NCBI GenBank assembly: GCA_012519205.1
Contig: JAAYQR010000026.1
Span: 62,001 to 126,000 of the forward strand
Source of the DNA: Candidatus Epulonipiscium sp.
GTDB taxonomy: Bacteria > Bacillota > Clostridia > Lachnospirales > Defluviitaleaceae
DNA: 64,000 nt
Direction of reading: 5' to 3'
Below the pieces are notes generated by a model. That model searched no databases. It was given only the letters and a program-made list of their open reading frames with translations, and was not told where the DNA came from. This document shows positions 47,869-57,058 of the stretch, piece by piece (position 1 is the stretch's first letter; each line of letters starts with the position of its first letter). The translations under genes and the position numbers were made by a program.

Positions 47869-49356
47869 ATGATATTTTTGGGGATTGATTTAGGTGCTTC
47901 TTCTGTAAAGGTATTGGCAGTAGACCAAGAAGGAAACATTCTAGGAGAAGCATCAAGGGAATATCTGGTACATTATCCTAAAAGCAATTGGGCGGAACAA
48001 AACCCTGAGGATTGGTGGGTTAATACCAAAGAAGCAATAAAAGAATTAATAAGTAAAAGCAATATCCCGTCTGATAAAGTCCGCTCCATAGGCTTTAGTG
48101 GTCAGATGCATGGATTGGTAGCTTTAGATGAAAGTAATAATGTGTTATTTCCTGCTATATTGTGGTGTGACCAAAGGACCACAGAAGAATGCGAGGATAT
48201 TACCAATCATTTTGGACAGGAAAAATTAACAGAACTTGTAGGAAATAAAGCCTTAACTGGCTTTACTGCTCCTAAAATATTATGGGTTAAGAAAAATAAA
48301 CAAGAGCTTTTTGAAAAAATTCGCCATATACTTCTTCCTAAAGATTATATTCGTTTTAAATTGACAGGAGATTATGCAACGGATGTTTCTGATGCCTCGG
48401 GAATGCTTCTTTTGGATGTTGAAAACAGAACTTGGTCCCAGGAAATGATAGAATACATGGGAATTGATAAGGATTGCCTCCCCAAATTGTATGAATCCTA
48501 TGAAATAACAGGGAATCTCACAAAAGAGGTTAAAGAGGAACTAGGGTTAAGTGGAGATGTGTTAGTTGTTGGTGGGGCTGGAGATAATGCTGCTGGTGCT
48601 ATAGGAACGGGGACTGTAAAAGAAGGGACTGTAATGGTTACCTTAGGAACATCTGGGGTTGTATTTGCCGCCCATGATGAGTATGCAGTAGATAGTAAAA
48701 ACCGACTTCACGCTTTTTGTCATTCCAATGGAAAATATCATTCTATGGGGGTTATGCTTTCGGCAGCTAGTTGCCTTAAATGGTGGGTGGAAGAAGCAAA
48801 TAAAGGAATGGATTTTGATGAACTTTTAAATGAAGCGGCGCTATCTAAGCTGGGATGTGACGGTGTAATATTCCTTCCCTATCTGATGGGAGAAAGAACC
48901 CCATATGCGGACCCTAATGCCAAGGGAACATTTTTAGGACTCTCTATGACGAGTACAAGGGGGGATATGACAAGGGCAGTTTTAGAAGGAGTTGCCTTTG
49001 GACTTCGAGATTCCCTTGAAATTTTGAAAGATATAAAGGTGAATATATCACAAATAATTGCCATTGGAGGGGGTTCAAAAAGCCCTCTTTGGAAACAAAT
49101 TCTTGCAGATATTTTCGGTCAGACCATAGAAGAAATAAATACAAATCAAGGAGGAGCCCTAGGGGCTGCCATACTGGCAGGAGTAGGAGCAGGGGAATTT
49201 AAGACTATTGAAGAGGCCTGCACAAAGTTCATAAAGGTTGTTGGTTCGGTTAAACCTATAGATGAAAATGTAAAAAGATACAATAAAATTCATAAGATTT
49301 ATACCAAAGCTTACGAATCCTTAAAGGATTGGTTTGAATTAAGTGCTAATATATAA
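47869..49356 (+). CDS. xylB: Xylulokinase
   Basis: It phosphorylates D-xylulose to xylulose 5-phosphate, for the pentose phosphate pathway. ATG 47869 follows GAGGAGG; the frame from 47830 begins in the intercistronic hairpin. The 495 residues carry the FGGY-kinase motifs: FLGIDLGASSVK (phosphate 1), GFSGQMHGLV, the catalytic Asp region DVSDASGMLLLD, GGAGDNAAGAIGTG, and the C-terminal AIGGGSKSPLWKQI. A GGGTCG/CGGCCC hairpin with a short T run (about 47818-47845) separates it from xylA and could lower xylB expression. Confidence 0.96.
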   Translation: MIFLGIDLGASSVKVLAVDQEGNILGEASREYLVHYPKSNWAEQNPEDWWVNTKEAIKELISKSNIPSDKVRSIGFSGQMHGLVALDESNNVLFPAILWCDQRTTEECEDITNHFGQEKLTELVGNKALTGFTAPKILWVKKNKQELFEKIRHILLPKDYIRFKLTGDYATDVSDASGMLLLDVENRTWSQEMIEYMGIDKDCLPKLYESYEITGNLTKEVKEELGLSGDVLVVGGAGDNAAGAIGTGTVKEGTVMVTLGTSGVVFAAHDEYAVDSKNRLHAFCHSNGKYHSMGVMLSAASCLKWWVEEANKGMDFDELLNEAALSKLGCDGVIFLPYLMGERTPYADPNAKGTFLGLSMTSTRGDMTRAVLEGVAFGLRDSLEILKDIKVNISQIIAIGGGSKSPLWKQILADIFGQTIEEINTNQGGALGAAILAGVGAGEFKTIEEACTKFIKVVGSVKPIDENVKRYNKIHKIYTKAYESLKDWFELSANI

Positions 49357-49360
49357 ATAT

Positions 49361-49392
49361 AAAAGAAGATGATTTTTAAATCATCTTCTTTT
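49361..49392 (+). terminator. Terminator after xylAB
   Basis: AAAAGAAGATGATTT pairs perfectly with AAATCATCTTCTTTT. Confidence 0.85.
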
Positions 49393-49407
49393 GCTATAAA
49401 TATATAT

Positions 49408-49435
49408 TTGTTGAGTATCCAAGGTATGCTATAAT
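49408..49435 (+). promoter_or_regulatory. Promoter of the chemoreceptor gene
   Basis: TTGTTG (49408-49413) and TATAAT (49430-49435), spacing 16 bp. Confidence 0.55.
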
Positions 49436-49486
49436 TTAGTTATAACAAAATATCAATCACATAAACAAAACTTGGGGAGGAATAGT

Positions 49487-51175
49487 ATGAAGGGCTTTCA
49501 ATTTAGAATAAGGGGAAAGATGACTGTTTTTTTTGCCGCTCAGTTGTTGCTATCAGGGATTATAATTTTTATGTTTATTTGGAATGGCATTAATGAATTA
49601 AATGATTACAATATGAATAAACAACTTCAATCTATTATTGACTTAGAATACAAGATATTTTCCCGTCAGTTTGAAGGGGAATGGAATATAAAGAACGGTA
49701 ACCTTTATAAGGGAGATATTCTTTTAGAAGGAGATAGCGAAGTAGTAGATGCTGTAAGTGGTGCTACAAAATATTCGGTTGCCCTATTTTCAGAGGATAA
49801 GGCTATAGTAACTTCCATTAAAGACTCTAGGATTTCAGGAAAAACCTTAGAAGAATTAGGAGCAAAAAGGGAAACTGTAATGGAAGAAGTTCCATTAGAA
49901 AACGGCACATATCAGGCAATGCATAAACCTATTTTTGATGGAGAACAAAATTTAATAGGGACTTTTAGCATATGGGTTTTAAAAGAAGATGTTACAGATA
50001 TAAGTCGTAGGATATTAATGAAAATTATGATGATTACTTTAGTAACGATTCTTATAGTTATTACTGCCGCATTTGCCTTTGGAACTATAATTAATAAATC
50101 TCTTTCTAGGGTAATTAGGGATGTTTTAAAAATATCCAATGGGGATTATTCGATAGATACTAAAAAATATAATACCAGCAAAAGAGATGAGGTAGGGGAT
50201 TTATCCCGAGCTATTGTAGAGATGAAGGAAAGACAAACTAATATATTGATAAATATGTCAGAAAATGCAGAGAAGATGAATACTTCTTCAAAAAATCTCC
50301 ATGAAACTGCTGAAGTTATTACAGCCCAGGTAGAAGAAATTACTTCTTCTACAGAAGATATAGCCTCTGTTATGGAAGAAATTGATGCCTCTGTTATGGA
50401 AGTCAATAACACTAGTGCAATGGTTACGGATAATATTAGAAATTTAGCAGAAGACATAAAAGAAAGCAATTTTACAGTAGAACAGATTAAAGGCAGAGCG
50501 GAAAATATGAAAGAGGCATCACAAAGATCTCAGGAAGAGACCAGTATTATATACACACAAAAGCAAGAAAAGATTCTAGAAGGAATCAGAAAAGGAGCAA
50601 TAGTAAAAGAAATAAAAAATATGGCCCAGCTTATTTCAAGCATTGCTCAGCAGACAAACCTTCTTGCCCTAAATGCCAGTATTGAGGCATCAAGAGCAGG
50701 GGAATCTGGTAGGGGATTTGCCGTTGTAGCGGAAGAAATTCGAGTTTTAGCAGAGCAATCAGCAAAAACGGTTACCAATATAGATATTATAATAACTGAA
50801 GTATATGAAGCTTTTGAAAGCCTTTCAAGTAGTGGTAAGGAAGTATTAGAATTCATCAATGAAAGGGTTATAAAAGATTATAATTTGATGCTTGAAACCA
50901 GCATACAATATCAATCAGACTCTAAATTAGTCGATGAATTGGTACAAAATTTCATACAAACTACACAGGAGATAGCTGCTTCAGTTGAACAGATAAAAGG
51001 ACAAATACAAAATGTATCCCAAGCAATATCAACAGCTACTCACAATACCCAAAGCATTTCTTTCGGGTTGAGGGAGACCACTGCAACCGTAGAAGGTATA
51101 GAATCCGTTGCGGCAATGCAAGCAGAGCTAGGAGATAAATTAACAGCAATCTTAAGTGGATTTAAAGTGAATTAA
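49487..51175 (+). CDS. Methyl-accepting chemotaxis protein
   Basis: A 562-residue transmembrane chemoreceptor. ATG 49487 follows GGGGAGG. Order: membrane helix (about 10-32), an extracellular Cache-type ligand domain (about 38-180; [34 protein letters not shown]), a second helix (about 185-207), a HAMP domain, and the signalling domain. The conserved hairpin tip reads [29 protein letters not shown], with Ser where most receptors have Ala. The ligand is unknown. No che genes are adjacent. Confidence 0.93.
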   Translation: MKGFQFRIRGKMTVFFAAQLLLSGIIIFMFIWNGINELNDYNMNKQLQSIIDLEYKIFSRQFEGEWNIKNGNLYKGDILLEGDSEVVDAVSGATKYSVALFSEDKAIVTSIKDSRISGKTLEELGAKRETVMEEVPLENGTYQAMHKPIFDGEQNLIGTFSIWVLKEDVTDISRRILMKIMMITLVTILIVITAAFAFGTIINKSLSRVIRDVLKISNGDYSIDTKKYNTSKRDEVGDLSRAIVEMKERQTNILINMSENAEKMNTSSKNLHETAEVITAQVEEITSSTEDIASVMEEIDASVMEVNNTSAMVTDNIRNLAEDIKESNFTVEQIKGRAENMKEASQRSQEETSIIYTQKQEKILEGIRKGAIVKEIKNMAQLISSIAQQTNLLALNASIEASRAGESGRGFAVVAEEIRVLAEQSAKTVTNIDIIITEVYEAFESLSSSGKEVLEFINERVIKDYNLMLETSIQYQSDSKLVDELVQNFIQTTQEIAASVEQIKGQIQNVSQAISTATHNTQSISFGLRETTATVEGIESVAAMQAELGDKLTAILSGFKVN

Positions 51176-51180
51176 GAAAA

Positions 51181-51211
51181 GGGTTTATACCTACTCCATA
51201 GGTATAAACCC
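51181..51211. terminator. Bidirectional terminator
   Basis: GGGTTTATACCTA pairs perfectly with TAGGTATAAACCC around CTCCA. It overlaps the end of the convergent L,D-transpeptidase gene. Confidence 0.8.
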
Positions 51212-51889
51212 CATTTTTTCATACATTGCATAGCTAATCTTATTGCTAATGGGAAGTTTATTATCCTTTTGGAACTTATGGATTGCCCCTTTCATTCCAT
51301 CACCGTATTTCCCATCGCAATAGCCATTATAATAACCCAAATCATTTAGCCTTTTTTGTATCATGAGTACATCAGAACCCGCATCCCCAGGTTCTAACAC
51401 CCTAAAGTAGTCCCCAAAGGGTCCTAGTATCCCCTTTACTATAGTAACTTTTGTCCCATGGGGAATCGTTTTTTTGAGTTCTTTTGCATCTTTATTTTTC
51501 ATACGAATGCAGCCATGGGACATAGGTCTGCCAATAGACCAAGGCTCATCCGTACCATGAATACCATATTTACCCCAGGGTACATTAAATCCCATCCAGG
51601 TTCCTCCAAAGCCTTCTCCCCAATCGGCCTTAGATATAATGGTCCAGGTTCCAAGGGGAGAAGGGGTACTTTGTTTCCCGCCTGACACAGGATAAACCTT
51701 TATTACTTCTTGGTTTTTAAATATATACATTTTATAGTAATCTAAATCGATGTGAATGGAGTATGTGTTTTTGTTTTGCTTAGAAAGAGCATGATAAAGA
51801 TGAGTATAATTATAACGGTAATACACCATGTCACATAAAATCAAGCCCAAAATTAAGACTGGTAAGATCTGTCTTAGCAATGACTTCAT
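51191..51889 (-). CDS. L,D-transpeptidase (YkuD) with peptidoglycan-binding domain
   Basis: It probably makes 3-3 cross-links in cell-wall or spore peptidoglycan. The 232 residues hold an N-terminal membrane anchor or signal (LRQILPVLILGLILCDMVYY), a YkuD domain (about 45-160) with HGT and the catalytic SHGCIRM motif, and a C-terminal peptidoglycan-binding-1 domain (about 168-228: VLMIQKRLNDLGYYNG). The ATG lies behind AAGGGGGA. It stands alone. Confidence 0.92.
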   Translation of the reverse strand: MKSLLRQILPVLILGLILCDMVYYRYNYTHLYHALSKQNKNTYSIHIDLDYYKMYIFKNQEVIKVYPVSGGKQSTPSPLGTWTIISKADWGEGFGGTWMGFNVPWGKYGIHGTDEPWSIGRPMSHGCIRMKNKDAKELKKTIPHGTKVTIVKGILGPFGDYFRVLEPGDAGSDVLMIQKRLNDLGYYNGYCDGKYGDGMKGAIHKFQKDNKLPISNKISYAMYEKMGFIPME

Positions 51890-51963
51890 AAAATTCCCCC
51901 TTAATTTGGGTAAGGTTAAACATTATATGATATGAAAAAAGGGGGATGGTATAGAACCAAAAA

Positions 51964-51985
51964 AGACCAAAGTTTAATTTGGTCT
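51964..51985 (-). terminator. Terminator of the dnaD operon
   Basis: On the minus strand AGACCAAA/TTTGGTCT is followed by a T run (AAAAAA at 51958-51963 on the plus strand). Confidence 0.7.
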
Positions 51986-52981
51986 CTAAATGTATTTCTT
52001 AACTATTCTTATATCTTTTCCAATTAGTTTTAATGCTTTGTAATTACCAAATACTCTAGAAACAATTCTTTCTGAATATTGATTTTGCCAGTTGTTTGGA
52101 GAGAGATTGGTGGAAATGATAGTATGTTTTTTGTCTAAAAGCCTGACGTTTAGGCAGTTGAATAATTCCGCTCCTGTAAGGGCTGTGGAAAATTCTGTGC
52201 CCAAGTCATCGATTATAAGTAAGTCAACCGTAAAAATCGAATCCAAATAGGCTTTAGAATCTTCTGTTTCTTTATCTTTATTAAATCTTGCCTGTTCAAA
52301 AAGTTTAAAAAGCTGGAAGGCTGTCAGATATATTACAGTCTTTCCCCTGTCCAAAAGGTCCTTGGCAATACAGTTACATAGGAAGGTTTTTCCAAGGCCG
52401 GGATCTCCATAAAATATAATATTATTAAATTGCTCGTCAAACTGTTCTACAAAGCGAATGCAGTGACTAAAAATCTGTCTTATGTTTTCCTGTGGGGATA
52501 TACCCGTTTTAGGATCAATCTCCCTAGGGTAATATTCAAAATTAAAGGTATCAAAATTCTCTATGGACAAAATATCTTTTAAATTGGATTGGTCGTAGGC
52601 CATGTTAATAAGAGTTTGTTTTAGACAACTACATGGAATAGTATCAATATAGCCAGTATCCTTACAGGAGGAGCACTCATAAAAGGGTTTTAGATAGTTT
52701 TTATTGTATCCATTAGTATGTAGTAACTCTGCTTTTTCAATAATTAAATCTAGATTTTTTTGTTCAAGGGATTTTAGAAGTTCTTCAGCCTTTTCAGGAT
52801 TTTGCAAAATTGTCTTGGAAATTTCTATTCCTGTAGAAGCTAAAACTTTATCAATTTGAAAGATGCGGGGGATTTTATTATAGATTTCTTCCTGTCTAAG
52901 TTTAAGTTGCTTAAGAGAATTATCTCTTTTAATTTCATAATTTCTTAAGATGTTTTTATATTGATTTTCTTTTATAGTCAT
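51986..52981 (-). CDS. DnaC/DnaI-type helicase-loading ATPase
   Basis: A 331-residue AAA+ ATPase that loads the replicative helicase. The N-terminal third is helical, with a zinc motif (CSSCKDTGYIDTIPCSC at about 107-123). The ATPase follows: Walker A GDPGLGKTFL, Walker B LLIIDDLGTE, sensor I ISTNLSP. It lies 5 bp after the DnaD-domain gene in one operon, the common clostridial primosome pair. DnaI is the B. subtilis name; IstB-like ATPases are related, but no transposase is nearby. Confidence 0.9.
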   Translation of the reverse strand: MTIKENQYKNILRNYEIKRDNSLKQLKLRQEEIYNKIPRIFQIDKVLASTGIEISKTILQNPEKAEELLKSLEQKNLDLIIEKAELLHTNGYNKNYLKPFYECSSCKDTGYIDTIPCSCLKQTLINMAYDQSNLKDILSIENFDTFNFEYYPREIDPKTGISPQENIRQIFSHCIRFVEQFDEQFNNIIFYGDPGLGKTFLCNCIAKDLLDRGKTVIYLTAFQLFKLFEQARFNKDKETEDSKAYLDSIFTVDLLIIDDLGTEFSTALTGAELFNCLNVRLLDKKHTIISTNLSPNNWQNQYSERIVSRVFGNYKALKLIGKDIRIVKKYI

Positions 52982-52986
52982 TTATA

Positions 52987-54075
52987 TTATCCCTCCCCAG
53001 AAAGCTCTTTCTTTAGATATTCCCTTTCTAATCTTTCCAGCTCCTCAAAATCCCATTCTCTTTGTTTAAAATTAACAAACTTACTAGGCTTATTGTAGTA
53101 TGCCTTATTTTGTGTATTGTTTGAAGAAATATCAATTTGCATATTTTTCTTTTGCTGATACGCATTATCCAATATCCCTATGTCTTCTAGGGTTTTTACA
53201 TTATTTTTATTCCAGCTTGTTATTATAGAATCAGTATATTGAAAACTTGGCTTTTGGGTTTGGGAAATTGTTCTTTTGCAGGCTTCTAGTATAATTTCCA
53301 TTGGGGTATTTAAGTTTTTTATCCATTTATCCATAAGCTCTATTTCCAAAGGTGCAGGATCCCTATTAAGCCCAAAGGATTTCATTATTTGTCTATAATC
53401 TTTATTGAAAATCTTCATTCTATTTTTTGCTTTTTCAACCGTATTAATGCCTTCCTCGGCCCAAGTGATAGCTACCTTTTCGATATATCTAACGCTTCTA
53501 TGGTTATTGGATATACAATGTTCAAGAACTAGTTCAATAACATCAAGGGGAAGTCTTAACCAATCATAAAGGCTATACAATACCCTTAAATCATTATGAT
53601 TTAACATACGCCCAAGATACCTTTCTGCAATTTTGAAAAGTCTTGAGATTTCGGGGTTTTTCATATATATGGTTAATTCCTCAGGACTATAGTTTGGTTT
53701 TGTTTCAAGACGAATATGTACATTTGTATTTTCTGGGATAGTCTTGGATAAATCCTTCTTAAAATCTTCCTTGTTAGAGGTTTTAGGCATTTGATAAACA
53801 ATATAGATAGTATCATCTTCGTTCCATTCAAATTCCATTAACCCTTGTTCTTTCCAATACTGGAATGCATTTATTACATCAGATTCTAAGAGGTCCAATC
53901 TCTCTGCCATTTCCTTTGAGGTAAGGGTTTGCTTTTGGTGATAACAAAATCTATATCCGTATAAATAGACCTTAACAAAGTTCCCATTGGCTTTAGGCAT
54001 ATAGCTATCTATAAATTCATTTGATATTGGAGTTGTAAATAAATCTAAGCTGTTTTTTATATTTAGAATTGCCAC
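52987..54075 (-). CDS. DnaD-domain primosome protein
   Basis: A replication-restart or initiation protein with two parts: an N-terminal winged helix (about 20-80, TSKEMAERLDLLESDVINAF) and two DnaD C-terminal domains (about 135-200 and 230-290; YLGRMLNHNDLRVLYSLYDW and a YRQIMKSFG-type motif). GTG 54075 is chosen because AAAGGAG is 7 bases upstream; ATG 54081 is 1 base away and would add two residues. The upstream region has TATAAT (54118-54113 on the minus strand, with extended TGT) and two DnaA boxes about 80 bp further up. Confidence 0.88.
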   Translation of the reverse strand: MAILNIKNSLDLFTTPISNEFIDSYMPKANGNFVKVYLYGYRFCYHQKQTLTSKEMAERLDLLESDVINAFQYWKEQGLMEFEWNEDDTIYIVYQMPKTSNKEDFKKDLSKTIPENTNVHIRLETKPNYSPEELTIYMKNPEISRLFKIAERYLGRMLNHNDLRVLYSLYDWLRLPLDVIELVLEHCISNNHRSVRYIEKVAITWAEEGINTVEKAKNRMKIFNKDYRQIMKSFGLNRDPAPLEIELMDKWIKNLNTPMEIILEACKRTISQTQKPSFQYTDSIITSWNKNNVKTLEDIGILDNAYQQKKNMQIDISSNNTQNKAYYNKPSKFVNFKQREWDFEELERLEREYLKKELSGEG

Positions 54076-54197
54076 CACCATGCTCCTTTCTAAGGGGTAG
54101 AATTGTATTGATATTATAACACATAGTTTTAGTATTGTTTACAAAAGAAAATTTAGACTTTTAAAAGATTCATTAACAAAGATTATGTTAATAACTA

Positions 54198-54215
54198 TGT
54201 GGATAATGTGGATAA
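54198..54215 (-). promoter_or_regulatory. Two abutting DnaA boxes
   Basis: Two perfect TTATCCACA 9-mers (minus strand) lie side by side without a gap, about 80 bp upstream of the dnaD promoter. Confidence 0.75.
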
Positions 54216-54248
54216 GTATAAAATAAAATCTCTATTCATAGATAAAAC

Positions 54249-54275
54249 TCCCAAAAGGCAGACCTTTTGGGAATT
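54249..54275 (-). terminator. Terminator of murC
   Basis: TCCCAAAAGG pairs with CCTTTTGGGA, with a short T run on the minus strand. Confidence 0.65.
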
Positions 54276-54319
54276 GAAACCAATGTAAAAATATGGAATG
54301 AAGGTATTTTGTTAAAAAG

Positions 54320-54376
54320 TTATTCACAAGAACTTATTTGTTTTTCTGTTGAAAACTTTGTGGATAATGTGGATAA
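54320..54376. promoter_or_regulatory. Three further DnaA boxes in the end of murC
   Basis: TTATTCACA at 54320-54328 (plus strand, overlapping the murC stop) and two abutting TTATCCACA at 54376-54359 (minus strand). The latter pair encodes LSTLST in murC. Confidence 0.6.
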
Positions 54377-55762
54377 GTTTAATCCTAGAAGGTCATCCCC
54401 AATAGTATTAACATCTCCAGCCCCCATAGTTATCAACAAGTCCCCGGGGACACAATTTTCTAAAATAAAGTTTTCTATATTTTCAAAGTCGGAAAAATAA
54501 TAGGCTTCTTTACCAAGGATTTCTAATTCATTTAGTAAATCTTTAGAATGGATTTCACCCAAATCTTTTTCTCTAGCGGCATAGATATCAGTTAAAATTA
54601 TTTTATCAGCTTCTTTTAAGGCTACGGCAAAATCTTTTAGAAAGGCCTTTGTTCTTGTATAAGTATGAGGCTGAAATACACACCAAAGAGTATTGTGAGG
54701 ATAATGATTAGCAACTGCTAGGGTAGCTTTAATTTCAGTAGGATGATGGGCATAGTCATCTACCACAGTTACTCCTTTTAGGTTTCCTTTTATTTCGAAT
54801 CTTTGGCAAGTCCCTGTATAGTTTTTTAAACCTCTTATAATATCTTCTATAGAAATATTTAGTATATATGCAGCGGCACAGGCAGCTAAGGCATTATAAA
54901 TATTATGAATACCGGGAACACTTAAAGAAACTCTACCCATACATTTCCCGTCATAAAACAAGTCAAAACTTCCCCAAGCTTTTTCAGTATATTCGATATT
55001 AACGGCAGTCCACATTACCCTATTTGAATCCGTACCAAAAGTTATGATTTTGCAATTAACTTCATCTAGGATAGAATGAAGGTTCTCGATATCTCCGTTT
55101 ATAATCAAGGCTCCACTTTCTGGTATTCTCTTAGCAAAGGTTATAAATGACTCTCTGATATGATTTATATCTTTAAAATAATCCAGATGATCTTCATCAA
55201 CATTTAATATAATTCCTATATAAGGGTGAAGTTTAAGAAAACTATCATAATATTCGCAGGCTTCCGTGATAAAATATTCAGAGTTGCCAGTTCTTATATT
55301 TCCCTTTATAACATCTAAAATTCCACCTACAGATATGGTAGGATCCTTTTTAGCTTGTAATAAGATATGGGAAAGCATAGATGTAGTAGTAGTCTTTCCA
55401 TGAGTTCCAGAGACAGCTATGCTATATGGAAAGTTTTTCATGATTTGCCCAAGAAGTTCAGCTCTATCTAATACCTTAAGATTTCTTTGTCTTGCTTCGA
55501 TTAATTCAGGGTTATCGTCTTTAATAGCGGCAGTATGTACTACAAAATCTATATCGTTTTTAATATTCGAAGCTAAATGTCCTAGATGGAAATTCACCCC
55601 CACTTCCTCTAGGTGGTTGATTATTTTAGAATTCTTCATATCAGAGCCTGAAACCTTAAAGCCTTTTTTTAGAAGAATTTCCGCTAGGCCACTCATGCTA
55701 ATACCGCCAATGCCTATAAAATGAACCTTTTGATTGACTTTATCAAAATTAATGTCTATCAT
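54320..55762 (-). CDS. murC: UDP-N-acetylmuramate--L-alanine ligase
   Basis: It adds L-alanine to UDP-MurNAc, the first peptide step of peptidoglycan synthesis. The start is ATG 55762 behind GGAGG; the longer frame lacks a site. The 480 residues show the Rossmann-like N-domain (VHFIGIGGISMSGLAEIL), the ATP loop GTHGKTTTTSM, the central domain and DDYAHHPTEI. The last 25 residues are a Ser/Thr-rich tail containing LSTLSTKFSTE, encoded by two DnaA boxes. It is monocistronic here, facing the dnaD operon. Confidence 0.96.
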   Translation of the reverse strand: MIDINFDKVNQKVHFIGIGGISMSGLAEILLKKGFKVSGSDMKNSKIINHLEEVGVNFHLGHLASNIKNDIDFVVHTAAIKDDNPELIEARQRNLKVLDRAELLGQIMKNFPYSIAVSGTHGKTTTTSMLSHILLQAKKDPTISVGGILDVIKGNIRTGNSEYFITEACEYYDSFLKLHPYIGIILNVDEDHLDYFKDINHIRESFITFAKRIPESGALIINGDIENLHSILDEVNCKIITFGTDSNRVMWTAVNIEYTEKAWGSFDLFYDGKCMGRVSLSVPGIHNIYNALAACAAAYILNISIEDIIRGLKNYTGTCQRFEIKGNLKGVTVVDDYAHHPTEIKATLAVANHYPHNTLWCVFQPHTYTRTKAFLKDFAVALKEADKIILTDIYAAREKDLGEIHSKDLLNELEILGKEAYYFSDFENIENFILENCVPGDLLITMGAGDVNTIGDDLLGLNLSTLSTKFSTEKQISSCE

Positions 55763-56058
55763 AATATCCTCCATTCTGCCGCTGTGGCATAAATTCAAGA
55801 AATAGAATCAAAGATGAATAATTAAGTCTTCGAACTGTGAACCCTGTAATAAAATATATTTCAATTCCCAAACATATTATATGCTTTTTAAAGAATTCTA
55901 TAAATACTTATAAATTTATATTATACTATATTCCCAAGAAAGAAAAAAGCAATACCCCAAATCTGAATATTTTATGGAAAAGGGTTTAAAATATTCGATA
56001 TATTGGTGTATAATATATTAAAGGATTGTTTTCCTTTATAAATGGAAGGAGTATGAAA

Positions 56059-56868
56059 GTGAACCGAGTTCATAAGAATGAAAGAATAGGAACAATAATT
56101 AAAGTTCTTACAGAAAACCCCCAGAAAATATATACCTTAAATCAATTTGGGGATATGTTTCAATGCGCTAAATCTACTTTAAGTGAAGATATCGATATCA
56201 TAAAAAGCCTATTTGAAAGATTCGAGTTAGGTGAAATTGAAACAGTTGCTGGGGCAGCCGGAGGCGTGCTTTATAAACCGGTTATGGCAAAGGAGCAGAT
56301 TAAGGACTTTTGTATAGAACTTTGTGGGAACATTAATCAAACGGATAGAATTATCCCAGGGGGATATATATATCTTAACGATATTCTTTATTCACCGGAC
56401 GTAAGTTATAATATAGGAAGGGCATTAGGTAGCTTTTTTCAAAATCAAACCTTTGATTATATTGTTACCATTGAGACAAAAGGCATACCCATTGGACTTA
56501 TGACTGCTAGAGTATTAAATAAACCCCTAGTTGTCATAAGAAAGGAAGGGAAATTAACGGATGGGACAGCAATACATATGAATTATCTAAGTGGCTCATC
56601 TAAGAGGATTCAAACTATGTCTTTGGCAAAAAGGGCCATACCTAAGGGGTCTAAAGTTATTTTTATTGATGATTTTATGAAGGCTGGAGGAACAGCTAGA
56701 GGAGTTATTGACTTAATGAAGGAGTTTGAAGCGGAGGTAGTTGGGGTAGGTGTTCTAATGGCAACTAAAGAACCTGAAGAAAAACTCATTGAAGAATATG
56801 TAAACTTGTTAATCTTGGAAAAAGTAGACGAGGAGAAAAAAGAAGTTTTCGTACAATCTTATTTATAA
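56059..56868 (+). CDS. purR: Purine operon repressor
   Basis: A PRPP-sensing repressor of purine genes in Firmicutes. GTG 56059 has the better spacing (7 bases) to AAGGAG; ATG 56053 is 1 base away and adds two residues. The protein of about 270 residues has a winged helix (about 1-70: YTLNQFGDMFQCAKSTLSEDI) and a phosphoribosyltransferase-like domain with the PRPP motif FIDDFMKAGGTARG and MNYLSGSSKRIQTMSLAKR, both close to B. subtilis PurR. No purine genes are in the window. It heads a chromosome segment ordered as in B. subtilis. Confidence 0.94.
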   Translation: MNRVHKNERIGTIIKVLTENPQKIYTLNQFGDMFQCAKSTLSEDIDIIKSLFERFELGEIETVAGAAGGVLYKPVMAKEQIKDFCIELCGNINQTDRIIPGGYIYLNDILYSPDVSYNIGRALGSFFQNQTFDYIVTIETKGIPIGLMTARVLNKPLVVIRKEGKLTDGTAIHMNYLSGSSKRIQTMSLAKRAIPKGSKVIFIDDFMKAGGTARGVIDLMKEFEAEVVGVGVLMATKEPEEKLIEEYVNLLILEKVDEEKKEVFVQSYL

Positions 56869-56937
56869 GGCTACCATTTAGGCTGCCTTTTTATTTTTTT
56901 ACTGCAGAGATATATAGAAATATAAAGTAAATTTGGA

Positions 56938-56967
56938 TTGTTAAGATATAACATATTATGGTATTAT
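56938..56967 (+). promoter_or_regulatory. Possible promoter of glgCD
   Basis: TTGTTA (56938-56943) and TATTAT (56962-56967), spacing 18 bp, in a 190-bp A/T-rich intergenic region. Confidence 0.4.
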
Positions 56968-57058
56968 ATATATACATTAAAAATTTACAAATATAGATTT
57001 TAAATTGCTTCATTTAATGTTTAAAATCTATAAATAACAAGCAGAGGAAGTGGGGGCT

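Noticed and set aside
51986-54075. IstA/IstB transposition genes
   Set aside because: The ATPase resembles IstB, but its partner is a DnaD-domain protein, not a transposase, and there are no terminal repeats.
55799-56058. PurBox-like CGAA motifs upstream of purR
   Set aside because: Only short, imperfect matches (around 55829) without the paired, spaced arrangement of true PurBoxes. Nothing else is clear in this gap.
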